DNA from: Citromicrobium sp.
Lineage (GTDB): Bacteria > Pseudomonadota > Alphaproteobacteria > Sphingomonadales > Sphingomonadaceae
DNA length: 62,273 nucleotides
Direction of reading: 5' to 3'
Assembly (NCBI GenBank): GCA_002729695.1
Contig: PBYQ01000020.1
Coordinates: forward strand, 1-62,273
The position numbers and the translations under genes are program-made. This document shows positions 1 to 9,570 of the stretch, piece after piece (positions within the stretch are counted from its first letter, which is position 1; each line of letters begins with the position of its first letter). The notes below the pieces were generated by a model. The model saw only the letters and a list, made by a program, of their open reading frames with translations. It was not told where the DNA came from and made no database searches.

Positions 1-500
1 TCGCGCAGGGTCAGATCGAGCGGCGGCGGAACGGCGAGACCAGCGGCGATGGCAGGACCGCGCTCTGCCCAGCGTCGGGCGACTTCGAACGGCAGGGTCG
101 GCACTTCGGGCAGTGAGGCTTCGCGCCCTGTCAGCGTCGAGAACACGCCATGGGCCAGCCTTCGCGGGCCGCCCGCGAGCATGTCGAGCCCGGTCGCAAC
201 CACCGCGTGCGGCGGCGTTCCGAGCCTCAGCCACTGGGCGAGCATCATGCGCAGCACCGTGCGCGCCTTTGCATCGTCGGGCAGCGGCTTCTTCGTCGCG
301 CTGTCGATCAGTGCATCGAGGTCGACCAGCCAGCGCAGCACTTCGCTGGCAATAGCCCTGGCGAGCGCCTTGTCCTCGAACTTGCGCACGTCCTTGGTCG
401 CGCCATTGAAGGCGATGTCGAGCGTCTCGCCTCGGCGCAGCACTGCATCGAGCAGGCGCAGCGCAGCGCGGCGGGCATGGATACCTTGGGGTTGTGCCAT
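1..500 (-). CDS. rsmB: 16S rRNA (cytosine-C5) methyltransferase RsmB family, N-terminal part (cut by window edge)
   Basis: The reading frame runs leftwards from an ATG at 500 and leaves the window at base 1, so only about 166 N-terminal residues are visible. They form the NusB-like RNA-binding domain (ARRAALRLLDAVLRRGE, then KALARAIASEVLRWLVDLD) and end in PPPLDLTLR, the junction that precedes the methyltransferase domain in RsmB/Sun proteins. Known family role: SAM-dependent m5C methylation of 16S rRNA. The catalytic cysteines lie outside the window and cannot be checked. It is divergent from the small SDHAF4-like gene. Confidence 0.85.
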   Translation of the reverse strand, partial: MAQPQGIHARRAALRLLDAVLRRGETLDIAFNGATKDVRKFEDKALARAIASEVLRWLVDLDALIDSATKKPLPDDAKARTVLRMMLAQWLRLGTPPHAVVATGLDMLAGGPRRLAHGVFSTLTGREASLPEVPTLPFEVARRWAERGPAIAAGLAVPPPLDLTLR

Positions 501-551
501 CGGCTGCGCGCCTTACGCGCACTTGAAACCGCGCGCCAGCCTGCGCATTCT

Positions 552-716
552 ATGAATATGACCGAGCGCGCCACCAAACGTCCCGACGGCTTCGAGAAGC
601 CCTCGCACTGGACCAACGATCCTCCTCCCCCGCCGAAGAAGGCCAAGGACGAGGAAGACCTCAGCCCGACGCGCTACGGCGACTGGGTGAAAGACGGGAT
701 CGCGATCGATTTTTAG
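552..716 (+). CDS. DUF1674 / SDHAF4-like succinate dehydrogenase assembly factor
   Basis: This 54-residue protein has a charged, proline-rich N-terminal half (NDPPPPPKKAKDEED) and ends in RYGDWVKDGIAIDF, the signature C-terminus of the DUF1674 family. Members related to mitochondrial SDHAF4 help assemble flavinylated SdhA of succinate dehydrogenase, and alphaproteobacteria commonly carry one of this size. ATG 552 is used; an ATG two codons later at 558 is also possible. There are no sdh genes nearby, so the role rests on the family alone. Confidence 0.8.
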   Translation: MNMTERATKRPDGFEKPSHWTNDPPPPPKKAKDEEDLSPTRYGDWVKDGIAIDF

Positions 717-722
717 TGGTGA

Positions 723-755
723 TCCTCCCCGTTTTGCGCAGCCAAACGGGGAGGA
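723..755. terminator. Perfect 12-bp hairpin between convergent genes
   Basis: TCCTCCCCGTTT (723-734) pairs exactly with AAACGGGGAGGA (744-755) around a 9-base loop. It lies between the stop of the small gene (716) and the stop of the convergent P450 gene (761), the place of a bidirectional terminator. There is no long T-tract. Its CCTCCCC/GGGGAGG arms also resemble the GC-rich repeat near 54.9 kb, so it may be a domesticated repeat arm. Confidence 0.65.
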
Positions 756-760
756 ATTGG

Positions 761-2149
761 TCAAAGCTTCTCCAACCGGATCTGCAATCCATCCTTGGGC
801 TGCGGGATCGGCCAGGCCTGCCATGCGGGCGCGTAGCCATCGCTTACTTCGACCCGGCAGCGGGTCAGCAGGTGCGCCATCATGATCTTGATCTGCATGT
901 AGGCGAAGTGGAGCCCCAGGCACATGTGCGCGCCGCCGCCGAACGGCACCCACGCATATTTGTGCCGCGCCTTTTCCGCCTCGCGGGTGAAGCGCATCGG
1001 GTCGAAGCTTTCCGGATTGTCCCAGATTTCCGGGTCGTGGTGGACGAAGTGCGGGTTCACTCCCACCGGAGTGCCCGCCGGAATGCGGTATCCACCGAAC
1101 TCGAACTCCTCCAGCGCGCGACGCGGGATAGAGGGCACGGGCGGCATCATGCGCAGCGCTTCCTTGAACGCCATTTCGGTCAGCTCGGCCTGGCCAAGCT
1201 CGTCGTAATTGAGCGGGCGCCCCTTGCCCCCGGTGATCGCGCGCAGTTCTTCGCGCAAGCGGTCCTGCCATTCGGGGTTCTTCGCGAGGTAAAAGACCAG
1301 CGTCGTGGCGGACGACGTGATCGTGTCGTGCGCCGCCATCATCAGGAAGTTCATGTGGTCGACCACCTCGTCGACCGGAAGCAGGCTGCCATCCTCGCGC
1401 GTGGCGGTGGCGAACTGGCTGAACATGTCCTGCCCGCCGCCCTCGGCGCGGCGACGCTCGGTCTCGCGGGTGAAATAGTCGACCAGATAGGCGCGCCCGT
1501 CGACGCCCTTCTTGAGCTTGGTGAACGGCAGCGGGCGCCGGATCGGCGCGACCGAGGCCTGCACCATGTCGACGAAGGCCTGGTTCACCTTCTCAGCTTC
1601 GGGGCCGAACGGAATACCGATGAAGCTGTCCGCCGCCAGATCGAGCGTCAGCTGCTTGATCGCTGGATAGAAGGCCATGTCGCCCGCGCCCCATTCCTCG
1701 ACCCGCTGCGCGATGCCGTGGTTGAGCGCGCCGACATAGTGGCGCATCGGTTCGGGCTTGAAGGCGATCGACAGCGCCTTGCGGTCGGCGCGGTGATGGT
1801 CGAAGTCCATCAGCATCAGCCCGCGCGGGAACAGCTGGTCGAGGATCGGGCCCCAGCCCTGCTCGCTCGAGAAAATCTTCTGGCGGTCGAACAGCACCAG
1901 CTCGTTCGCATCCGCACCTACCAGCGCCACGACCGTGCCGCCAAAGGCATTGTTCTTGTACACACGCCCGTATTTCTCGACCATCGCGCGGGTGAAGGCG
2001 GGCGGATCGGCGAGCATCTTGAAGGTGTTGCCGATGATCGGCAGGCCGGTTTCGCCCGGGATATGGGCGAGGTCCGCATTGGACGGATTGTCTTCCTTCC
2101 AGTGAGTCGGACGGACGGAAGCGGGCTGGTGAGCGGCGAGTGTGGCCAT
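761..2149 (-). CDS. Cytochrome P450
   Basis: The 462-residue protein has the P450 landmarks in order: an I-helix oxygen-binding motif in MMAAHDTITSS, the K-helix ExxR in FKEALRMMPP, and the heme-thiolate loop FGGGAHMCLG, whose Cys is the axial ligand. There is no N-terminal membrane anchor, so it is probably a soluble class I enzyme needing a separate ferredoxin and reductase, neither of which is adjacent. The start has a good ribosome site (AAGGAGAGG about 8 bases upstream). It follows hemH by 44 bases on the same strand, so the two may be co-transcribed. The substrate cannot be read from the sequence. Confidence 0.9.
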   Translation of the reverse strand: MATLAAHQPASVRPTHWKEDNPSNADLAHIPGETGLPIIGNTFKMLADPPAFTRAMVEKYGRVYKNNAFGGTVVALVGADANELVLFDRQKIFSSEQGWGPILDQLFPRGLMLMDFDHHRADRKALSIAFKPEPMRHYVGALNHGIAQRVEEWGAGDMAFYPAIKQLTLDLAADSFIGIPFGPEAEKVNQAFVDMVQASVAPIRRPLPFTKLKKGVDGRAYLVDYFTRETERRRAEGGGQDMFSQFATATREDGSLLPVDEVVDHMNFLMMAAHDTITSSATTLVFYLAKNPEWQDRLREELRAITGGKGRPLNYDELGQAELTEMAFKEALRMMPPVPSIPRRALEEFEFGGYRIPAGTPVGVNPHFVHHDPEIWDNPESFDPMRFTREAEKARHKYAWVPFGGGAHMCLGLHFAYMQIKIMMAHLLTRCRVEVSDGYAPAWQAWPIPQPKDGLQIRLEKL

Positions 2150-2193
2150 CGGGGTCCTCTCCTTATTGACCCCAATGTAAGTTATTTAGAACA

Positions 2194-3216
<1,023 letters not shown>

Positions 3217-3262
3217 CTCTCCCGCCAACGCGAACCGCGCGCGTTCGTCAAGATGACCTTGT

Positions 3263-5629
3263 TCAGGATGGCATATCCGATGGGGTTTCCGACGGCTCCG
3301 GCGATGGGCTGGCATCGGGCTGCGGGGAGGTTGCGGCAGGCGGTGCTGCGGGTGCAGCCTTGCGGGCGAGACGCAAGTCCAGCGGCAGGCTGCGCAAACG
3401 CGATCCGATTGCGGAAGACAGCGCATTTGCGATGGCGGGCGGCGCGATGACGGCCCCCAGTTCGCCCGGATCGAACGGCGCGGCATCGCTGGTGACAAAG
3501 TCGACCGCAATTTCCGGGCAATCGGCGAGCCTCGGCAGATCGAGCGCGGCAAGGCTCTTCTTGTCCGGGAAACCCTTGGCGAAGCCGATCGACGATCCCA
3601 GCGCGAGCGACATGCCGTAAATCAGCCCGCCTTCGATCTGCTGGCGGGCAAGGTCGCGGTTCACGATCCGCCCGATATCCACCGACGCGCTCAGCCGCGT
3701 GATTCGCGGGCCGCGCTCACCCGGGCTTGCCTGCGCGACGCAGGCAATGCGCCCGCTCCGGTCGCCCAGTGTCATGCGGTGACAGGCAAGGCCCTGGCCG
3801 CCCGCCACCTCGCCGCCATTCCATTCCGCCAGCCGCGCGACGCGCTGCAACACCTCGACCATGCGCAAATCCTGCCCCAGCATCGCAATCCGGTAAGACA
3901 GCTTCTCTCGCCCGAGCTTCTCGGCGAGTTCATCGACGAAGCACTCGGTGAAGAACGCGCTCAGCGCGTCGCCGCCTCCACGCATGCGCGCCACCGGCAG
4001 GTCGATGCTGACGGGGACATGATCCACGGCGAGGTTGGGGATCGAATAGGCCGGAACCGCACCCGACAGCCCAAGTGGGTCGGCCTTTCCGGCGGTCTCT
4101 TCGCGCGCGGCCCACGTGGTCCGGTTGTCGAGTGTCCGCGCGCCCTGTTCGCGCATGAAGGGCGGCACCGCGATCCGCGCCTTGAGCGCCACCACGCTGC
4201 CATCGCGCCCGAGCCGCGCGCTCATTTCGGCGGAGGCGGGCGCGCGCGGCGGGCTCCTGAGCATTTCCTGCCACCGGCTCCACGTCAGTTGCACCGGGCG
4301 ATCGAGTTCGCGGGCGATTACCGCTGCCTCGATCGCGTGCAGGTGATCGAGCCGGGCATCGAAGCTGCCGCCCGCCGCCATCGGCACAAGGATGACATTC
4401 TCGACCCCGATACCGATCGCGCGCGCAGCCGCGACCCGCGCGCGCTCGGGCGCCTGGCTGGCGATCCACAGCGTCAGTTTGCCGTCCTTGAGCCAGGCGG
4501 TCGCGGTCGCGGTTTCTATCGAAGCGTGGACCGCAGGTGCTATGTCGTAGCGGCGAGTGATCGTCGGCTTGCCCTCGCCGACTTCGCTCGCGCCAATCTG
4601 CGCGATGCGCGTCGCCGACCCCTTGGCAAGACCCTCGGCGAGGTCGCTGGAGATCGCCTCGCTGCCGAACGGAGTGTCGATGGTGAAGATCGGGCGCATG
4701 GCGTCGAGCGCCTTGTTCGCAGCCCACCAGCTCTGCCCCGCCGCCGCCAGCCAGCGGTTGCCTTCGACGACGCCCAGCAATCCCCGGACCTTGGCGGCCG
4801 CCTTCTTGTCGTATCTCTTCAGCCGCGAACGGCCGATCGGTCCGTGGCGGATCGCGGCGAAGACCATGCCCGGCAATCGGACATCGCCGGCGAACAGGAA
4901 ACTGCCATCGACCTTCGCCGGCAGGTCGAGCCGAGGGAACATCATTTCGGCAGCCGGACCCGCGCCGGTTGGCCGTTCGGCCGGTGGCTCGCTGTAGAGG
5001 GGCGGCACGTCGGGAGGGTCGCGCCGCGCGGCCCCTTCCGCCAGATCGGCAAAGCGCAGCCGCTTCTTGTCGAAGACGACGAAACCATCGGCGGTACGGC
5101 ACTGTTCCGGGGCGATCTTCCAACGCGCCGCCGCTTCCTCGATCAGCATGGCGCGTGCGGTGGCCGCAGCCTCGCGTGCGGGGCGCTCGTATGCGGCCAG
5201 CGTGGTCCCGGCAGCGGTGGCGGTAAAGCGCGTACGCTCGGCAAACCGGCGCGCGAGCAGCGATTCTGGATCGCTGGCGATATCCGCACCGCCCGCCAGC
5301 CACAGCTGTGCCCAATGGCTCGCGAGCGCGGTGTTGGGATAAGCGCCCGCCGGCGGCGCGGGCTCGACCGCGATCTGCCGCCAGTCGGCGCCCAGTTCCA
5401 TGGCGACGATCTGCGGAATCAGCGTGGTGACGCCCTGCCCCATCTCGCACTGCGGGACCGCGACGGTCACGACACCGTCGGTGGCGATCTTGAGCCATGC
5501 ATTGAAGCCGACCTCGCCCTCGGCAGGGGCCAGCGGGGCATCGAACCGCTGCGGCAGGAGGACGTAGGCGATGGCGAGCCCGCCACCTGCCGCCGCCCCC
5601 GCCAGCACGCCACGACGCGAAATCTTCAT
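3263..5629 (-). CDS. Molybdopterin-binding aldehyde/xanthine oxidoreductase, large subunit (IorB-like), Tat-exported
   Basis: The 788-residue protein starts with a twin-arginine signal (MKISRRGVLAGAAAGGG, then a hydrophobic run), so it should be exported folded. It then matches isoquinoline-1-oxidoreductase beta-type molybdenum subunits: EGEVGFNAWLKIATDG, CEMGQGVTT, a hammerhead-type domain, and a late conserved stretch with GGGDALSAF and EGGLIYGMSLALG. The [2Fe-2S] small subunit that normally pairs with it is not next to it (hemH downstream, hflK divergent upstream). The partner must be elsewhere or the protein works otherwise. The substrate is unknown. Confidence 0.85.
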   Translation of the reverse strand: MKISRRGVLAGAAAGGGLAIAYVLLPQRFDAPLAPAEGEVGFNAWLKIATDGVVTVAVPQCEMGQGVTTLIPQIVAMELGADWRQIAVEPAPPAGAYPNTALASHWAQLWLAGGADIASDPESLLARRFAERTRFTATAAGTTLAAYERPAREAAATARAMLIEEAAARWKIAPEQCRTADGFVVFDKKRLRFADLAEGAARRDPPDVPPLYSEPPAERPTGAGPAAEMMFPRLDLPAKVDGSFLFAGDVRLPGMVFAAIRHGPIGRSRLKRYDKKAAAKVRGLLGVVEGNRWLAAAGQSWWAANKALDAMRPIFTIDTPFGSEAISSDLAEGLAKGSATRIAQIGASEVGEGKPTITRRYDIAPAVHASIETATATAWLKDGKLTLWIASQAPERARVAAARAIGIGVENVILVPMAAGGSFDARLDHLHAIEAAVIARELDRPVQLTWSRWQEMLRSPPRAPASAEMSARLGRDGSVVALKARIAVPPFMREQGARTLDNRTTWAAREETAGKADPLGLSGAVPAYSIPNLAVDHVPVSIDLPVARMRGGGDALSAFFTECFVDELAEKLGREKLSYRIAMLGQDLRMVEVLQRVARLAEWNGGEVAGGQGLACHRMTLGDRSGRIACVAQASPGERGPRITRLSASVDIGRIVNRDLARQQIEGGLIYGMSLALGSSIGFAKGFPDKKSLAALDLPRLADCPEIAVDFVTSDAAPFDPGELGAVIAPPAIANALSSAIGSRLRSLPLDLRLARKAAPAAPPAATSPQPDASPSPEPSETPSDMPS

Positions 5630-5746
5630 GCCGCGCCCATCCGATCCAGCCCTTGCCTCTCACCCGTCGTCACGCGCCCGTCAATAACAGCAAAAATGCG
5701 CGGGCAACCCCTGTTTTTCGCGAGAAGTGTGCCTATAACCGGTGAC

Positions 5747-6925
5747 ATGAAAATTCTGGACGGGTTCCAATCGCGAATCGCGCTGGCAATGGCCGGCAAA
5801 AATCCCTGGGGCAATTCTTCCGGCGACTCATCCGATGGAGGCGATCGATCCGACGCCCCGAAAGGTGGCGATGGGGAAGGCAGCAAGCCCAAGGGGCCGC
5901 GCAATCCGTGGCTGCCGCAAGGCGGCGGCGATGGCCCGCGCCGGTCTGCGTCGATCGACGATATCTTCAAGAACCGTGGGCCCGAAGGGCCGCGCCGCGG
6001 GTCCGGCGGGCCGGGCGGCCCCAATTTCCGCATGCCCGAGCGGCCCGGCGGCAAGAGCTGGATCCCGCTGATCGTCATCGTCGTGCTGGCGATCTGGTGC
6101 CTGGTGACGAGCTTCCACCTTATCGGCCCGCAGCAAAAGGCAGTGGTCAAGACGCTCGGCAATTATACCCGCACGCTCGATTCCGGGCTGAAATTCACCG
6201 CGCCCTTCCCGATCGAAACGATCGAGATCGAGGATGTCGAAGGCGTGCGCGCAGTGACGATTCCGGCGAACCGCGCGAACGCAAAACTGATCCTTACAGG
6301 CGACCAGAATCTGGTCGACCTGAGCTACATCGTGCGCTGGAACATCAAGGATCTCGAGCAGTTCAAATTCCGCCTCGCCGAACCCGAAGAGACGGTGAGC
6401 GAAGTCGCCGAAGCCGCCATGCGCGCGACGGTGGCGGAAAAAACGCTCGACGAGACATTCTCCGGCCAGGGCCGCGCAGAAATCGAACAGGCGGTGCGCG
6501 AACGCATGCAGCGCGTGCTCGACAGGTATCGTGCCGGGATCAACGTTCTCGGTGTCGAAATCGACAAGGCCGACCCGCCGAGCGAGGTGGTCGATGCCTT
6601 CCGCGATGTCTCCGTCGCCGAACAGAACGCCGACGCTGCGCGCAACCAGGCGCGCGGCTACGCGCAGCAGGTCATCGCCAACGCGCAGGGTGAGGCGCAG
6701 GCCTTCGACAAGGTCTACGAGGAATATCGCCTCGCCCCCGAAGTCACCCGCCGCCGCCTCTATTACGAAACCATGGAGCGCGTGCTCGGCGAAACCGACA
6801 AGACCATCGTCGAGGCGGAAGGCGTGACGCCATACCTGCCGCTGCCCGAGGTCAATCGGAGGCGCAGCACCGTAACGCCGCCGCCGGCGGCCCCGTCGGC
6901 CACTACGACCCAAGGGGGGCAGTGA
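5747..6925 (+). CDS. hflK: FtsH protease modulator HflK
   Basis: The 392-residue SPFH/prohibitin protein has a Gly/Pro-rich cytoplasmic N-terminus, one transmembrane segment (IPLIVIVVLAIWCLVTSFH), then the SPFH domain beginning GPQQKAVVKTLGNYTRTLD and a coiled-coil tail. HflK and HflC form a membrane complex around FtsH that restrains degradation of membrane proteins. The frame is open far upstream, but coding similarity begins here. ATG 5747 (MKILDGF) is chosen; ATG 5789 (MAGKNPWG) is a real alternative because neither has a strong ribosome site. It is co-transcribed with hflC. Confidence 0.9.
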   Translation: MKILDGFQSRIALAMAGKNPWGNSSGDSSDGGDRSDAPKGGDGEGSKPKGPRNPWLPQGGGDGPRRSASIDDIFKNRGPEGPRRGSGGPGGPNFRMPERPGGKSWIPLIVIVVLAIWCLVTSFHLIGPQQKAVVKTLGNYTRTLDSGLKFTAPFPIETIEIEDVEGVRAVTIPANRANAKLILTGDQNLVDLSYIVRWNIKDLEQFKFRLAEPEETVSEVAEAAMRATVAEKTLDETFSGQGRAEIEQAVRERMQRVLDRYRAGINVLGVEIDKADPPSEVVDAFRDVSVAEQNADAARNQARGYAQQVIANAQGEAQAFDKVYEEYRLAPEVTRRRLYYETMERVLGETDKTIVEAEGVTPYLPLPEVNRRRSTVTPPPAAPSATTTQGGQ

Positions 6926-6927
6926 TC

Positions 6928-7776
6928 ATGCAGAACCTTTGGGAAAACTACCGCGCCGCAATCATCCTTGGCGGACTGATCCTAATCGGGCTGATGCTGA
7001 GCATCTACATCGTGCCCGAGGAAGAGCAGGCCGTGGTCCTGCGGACCGGGGAACCGGTGCGCGTGGTCAACACGGTCAACGGCACCACCGGCGCGGGGCT
7101 CTACGTGCGCCTCCCGCTGATCGAGAGCGTGCGTCTGATCGACAAGCGGCTGCTCGACCTCGAAATGACCGACGAGGAAGTGCTTTCGCAGGACCAGCAG
7201 CGCCTGCTGGTCAATGCCTATGCCCGGTTCCGGATCGTCGATCCCGTCCGCATGGTCGAACGTGCGGGCACCACCGATGGCGTGCGCGTGGCGCTCGAGC
7301 CGATCCTCAACTCGGTGCTGCGGCAGGAACTCGGTCGTCGTACCTTCCAGTCGATGCTGACCGCCGAACGCGGCAGCGCGCTGGCCAACGTGCGCGCGAA
7401 TCTCGACCGGCAGGCTCGCCAGTACGGTGCCGAGGTGGTCGATGTGCAGATCAAGCGGACCGACCTGCCAGATGGCGCGCCGCTGCAATCCGCCTTCCAG
7501 CGGATGCAGAGCGACCGCCAGCGCGAGGCGCGTACGATCCGCGCGCAGGGTGATCGCGACGCGCGGATCATCCGCGCCGAAGCCGATGCTTCTGCCGCCC
7601 GCATCTACGCCGAAAGCTTCGGCAAGGACCCGGATTTCTACGATTTCTACCGCGCCATGCAGAGCTACAACGAAACGTTCCGCAAGGCCCGGGATGGCGA
7701 GGAGCCGAGGGGCGATAGCAACATCATCCTTTCCCCGGACAACGAATATCTGCGGCAGTTCCGCGGACGTCGTTGA
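6928..7776 (+). CDS. hflC: FtsH protease modulator HflC
   Basis: The 282-residue SPFH partner of HflK has an N-terminal transmembrane segment (ILGGLILIGLMLSIYIV) followed by PEEEQAVVLRTGEPV, the usual start of the HflC periplasmic domain, and later an EARTIRAQGDRDARIIRAEAD-type helix. ATG 6928 is preferred over GTG 6922 because AAGGGGGG lies about nine bases upstream of the ATG and too close to the GTG. It begins two bases after the hflK stop, so translation is probably coupled. Confidence 0.93.
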   Translation: MQNLWENYRAAIILGGLILIGLMLSIYIVPEEEQAVVLRTGEPVRVVNTVNGTTGAGLYVRLPLIESVRLIDKRLLDLEMTDEEVLSQDQQRLLVNAYARFRIVDPVRMVERAGTTDGVRVALEPILNSVLRQELGRRTFQSMLTAERGSALANVRANLDRQARQYGAEVVDVQIKRTDLPDGAPLQSAFQRMQSDRQREARTIRAQGDRDARIIRAEADASAARIYAESFGKDPDFYDFYRAMQSYNETFRKARDGEEPRGDSNIILSPDNEYLRQFRGRR

Positions 7777-7785
7777 CCGTTCGTC

Positions 7786-7825
7786 GAACGAAATCGCCGT
7801 TCGCCAAAACGACGGCGGTTCGTTC
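7786..7825. repeat. Imperfect inverted repeat after hflC
   Basis: GAACGAAATCGCCG (7786-7799) faces CGGCGGTTCGTTC (7813-7825), giving an imperfect hairpin ten bases after the hflC stop. It may terminate or attenuate the hflKC message before the protease gene, but there is no T-tract, so this is only a suggestion. Confidence 0.35.
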
Positions 7826-7932
7826 AATCGCGATTAAGCGCCCCCGGCGTTCAAAAGAGCCAGGGGATAGGACCGGCCCGTGAGGCGTTGTCGCCAGCGG
7901 GGGCCGACGAGAGAAAAAGGAACCAGAAGGAC

Positions 7933-9465
7933 GTGAGACCCGTGCGATATGCTTATGGCGTAACTTCCGCACTGCTGCTCGGCGGTGCGACCATCTCCCT
8001 CATCACCGGCCAACCCGCCGGCGCGCAGGTGGCCCAGAACGACGACGCGCGGATCACCGCGGTCACACCGCGCGCGGGTGCGCCCGCGAGCTTCGCCGAC
8101 CTGACCGAACAGCTCGCACCGGCGGTGGTTAACATCTCCACCCGGCAGAGGGTCGAGGTGCAGAGCTCCAACCCGTTCGCGGGAACGCCGTTCGAAGGCA
8201 TGTTCGGCGATCGCGGCGGCGACCAGCCGACGACCCGCGAAGGCCAGTCGCTCGGCTCCGGCTTCCTGATTTCCGCAGACGGTTACGTGGTGACCAATAA
8301 TCACGTCGTCACGCCGCAAGGCAACGGCACGGTCGAAGAGATCACCGTGACGATGCCCGACGGGTCCGAATACGAAGCGAAGATGGTTGGCAAGGACGCC
8401 GAATCCGACCTCGCCGTTCTCAAGATCGACCGCGCCGAACCTTTCCCCTTCGTCAAGTTCGGCGATTCGGCGCAGGCACGCGCGGGCGACTGGGTCGTCG
8501 CGATCGGCAACCCCTTCGGCCTTGGCGGCACAGTCACCAGCGGGATCATCTCTTCGGTGCTGCGGACCGCAGGTGCAGGTGCCTACGACCGCTTCATCCA
8601 GACCGACGCGGCGATCAACCGGGGCAACTCGGGCGGTCCCCTGTTCGACATGCAGGGCAATGTCATCGGCATCAACAACGCTATCCTCTCGCCCTCGGGC
8701 GGCAGCGTGGGCGTGGGCTTCGCCATTCCGGCAGACACCGCGGCCCCGATCGTCGAGCGTCTGCGCAGGGGTGAAGCGATCGAACGCGGCTATCTGGGCG
8801 TCAGCATCGGCCCGGTGACCGACGATTTCGCCGCCGCTCTCGGCCTGCCGCGCAACCGCGGCGAAGTCGTCCAGTCCGTCGTCGACGGCGAAGCGGCCCA
8901 GAAGGCGGGAATCGAGCCGGGCGACGTCGTGATCTCGGTCAACGGCAAGGACGTGACGCCCGACCAGACGCTTTCCTTCCTCGTGGCGAACGTGAAGCCG
9001 GGCACCACGATCCCGGTTACGCTGATCCGCGACGGAAAGCAGCGCACGATCAAGCTCAAGGTCGGTACCCGGCCCAGCGCCGAAGAACTCGCCCAGTCCC
9101 AGATGTTCGGCGACGAGGGCGAGGAAGACGAGATGAACGCGCCGCTCGATCAGGAAGAATTCCTGGCCGAGAAGCTGGGTCTTGGTGTTGTCCCGATCAA
9201 TCCGGGGATTGCCCGCCAGCTGGGCATTTCTGCCGAGACGACTGGCCTGGCCGTTGCCGCGGTCGATCGGAATTCGGATGCGGCGCGTAAGGGTATCCAG
9301 CGCCGCGACATCATCCTCTCCGCAAACTACCGCCCGGTGACGTCGGCCGAGCAGCTCGAGGGCATCGTCCGCGACGCCGAGCGTGATGGTCGCAACGCCG
9401 TCGTGCTTCGCGTTCAGCGCGCGCGTGGCCCCGCAGGCTACGTGGCCGTACGCATTCAGGACTGA
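7933..9465 (+). CDS. Periplasmic Do-like serine protease (DegP/HtrA family)
   Basis: The protein of about 510 residues has a short signal region (ALLLGGATISLITGQPAGAQ) and a trypsin-like domain with the full triad: His in VTNNHVV, Asp in ESDLAVLKID, Ser in NRGNSGGPLFD. Two PDZ domains follow (from about RGYLGVSIGPV and from LGLGVVPINPG). The family degrades or refolds misfolded envelope proteins. No ATG is available; GTG 7933 and GTG 7942 are both possible after AGAAGG at 7925-7930. Together with hflKC upstream this is an envelope protein-quality cluster. A strong terminator follows. Confidence 0.92.
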   Translation: MRPVRYAYGVTSALLLGGATISLITGQPAGAQVAQNDDARITAVTPRAGAPASFADLTEQLAPAVVNISTRQRVEVQSSNPFAGTPFEGMFGDRGGDQPTTREGQSLGSGFLISADGYVVTNNHVVTPQGNGTVEEITVTMPDGSEYEAKMVGKDAESDLAVLKIDRAEPFPFVKFGDSAQARAGDWVVAIGNPFGLGGTVTSGIISSVLRTAGAGAYDRFIQTDAAINRGNSGGPLFDMQGNVIGINNAILSPSGGSVGVGFAIPADTAAPIVERLRRGEAIERGYLGVSIGPVTDDFAAALGLPRNRGEVVQSVVDGEAAQKAGIEPGDVVISVNGKDVTPDQTLSFLVANVKPGTTIPVTLIRDGKQRTIKLKVGTRPSAEELAQSQMFGDEGEEDEMNAPLDQEEFLAEKLGLGVVPINPGIARQLGISAETTGLAVAAVDRNSDAARKGIQRRDIILSANYRPVTSAEQLEGIVRDAERDGRNAVVLRVQRARGPAGYVAVRIQD

Positions 9466-9486
9466 CCCAACGGTCCAGCTCAAATG

Positions 9487-9518
9487 AAAGCCCCGCCGGA
9501 GCGATCCGGCGGGGCTTT
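9487..9518 (+). terminator. Strong terminator after the Do-like protease
   Basis: AAAGCCCCGCCGGA (9487-9500) and TCCGGCGGGGCTTT (9505-9518) form a perfect 14-bp stem with loop GCGA, 22 bases after the protease stop. The A-rich and T-rich ends make it useful in both directions, and the convergent penicillin-binding protein gene ends at 9571. Confidence 0.9.
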
Positions 9519-9570
9519 CTCATGTCCGACGCTGGCTTCGAACGATTGGGCTCAAGGCGCGAGGCGCGGC

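Noticed and set aside
3779..5746. Very long plus-strand frame ahead of hflK
   Set aside because: It is antisense to the xanthine-dehydrogenase-like gene, Arg-rich and without domains; a high-GC shadow.
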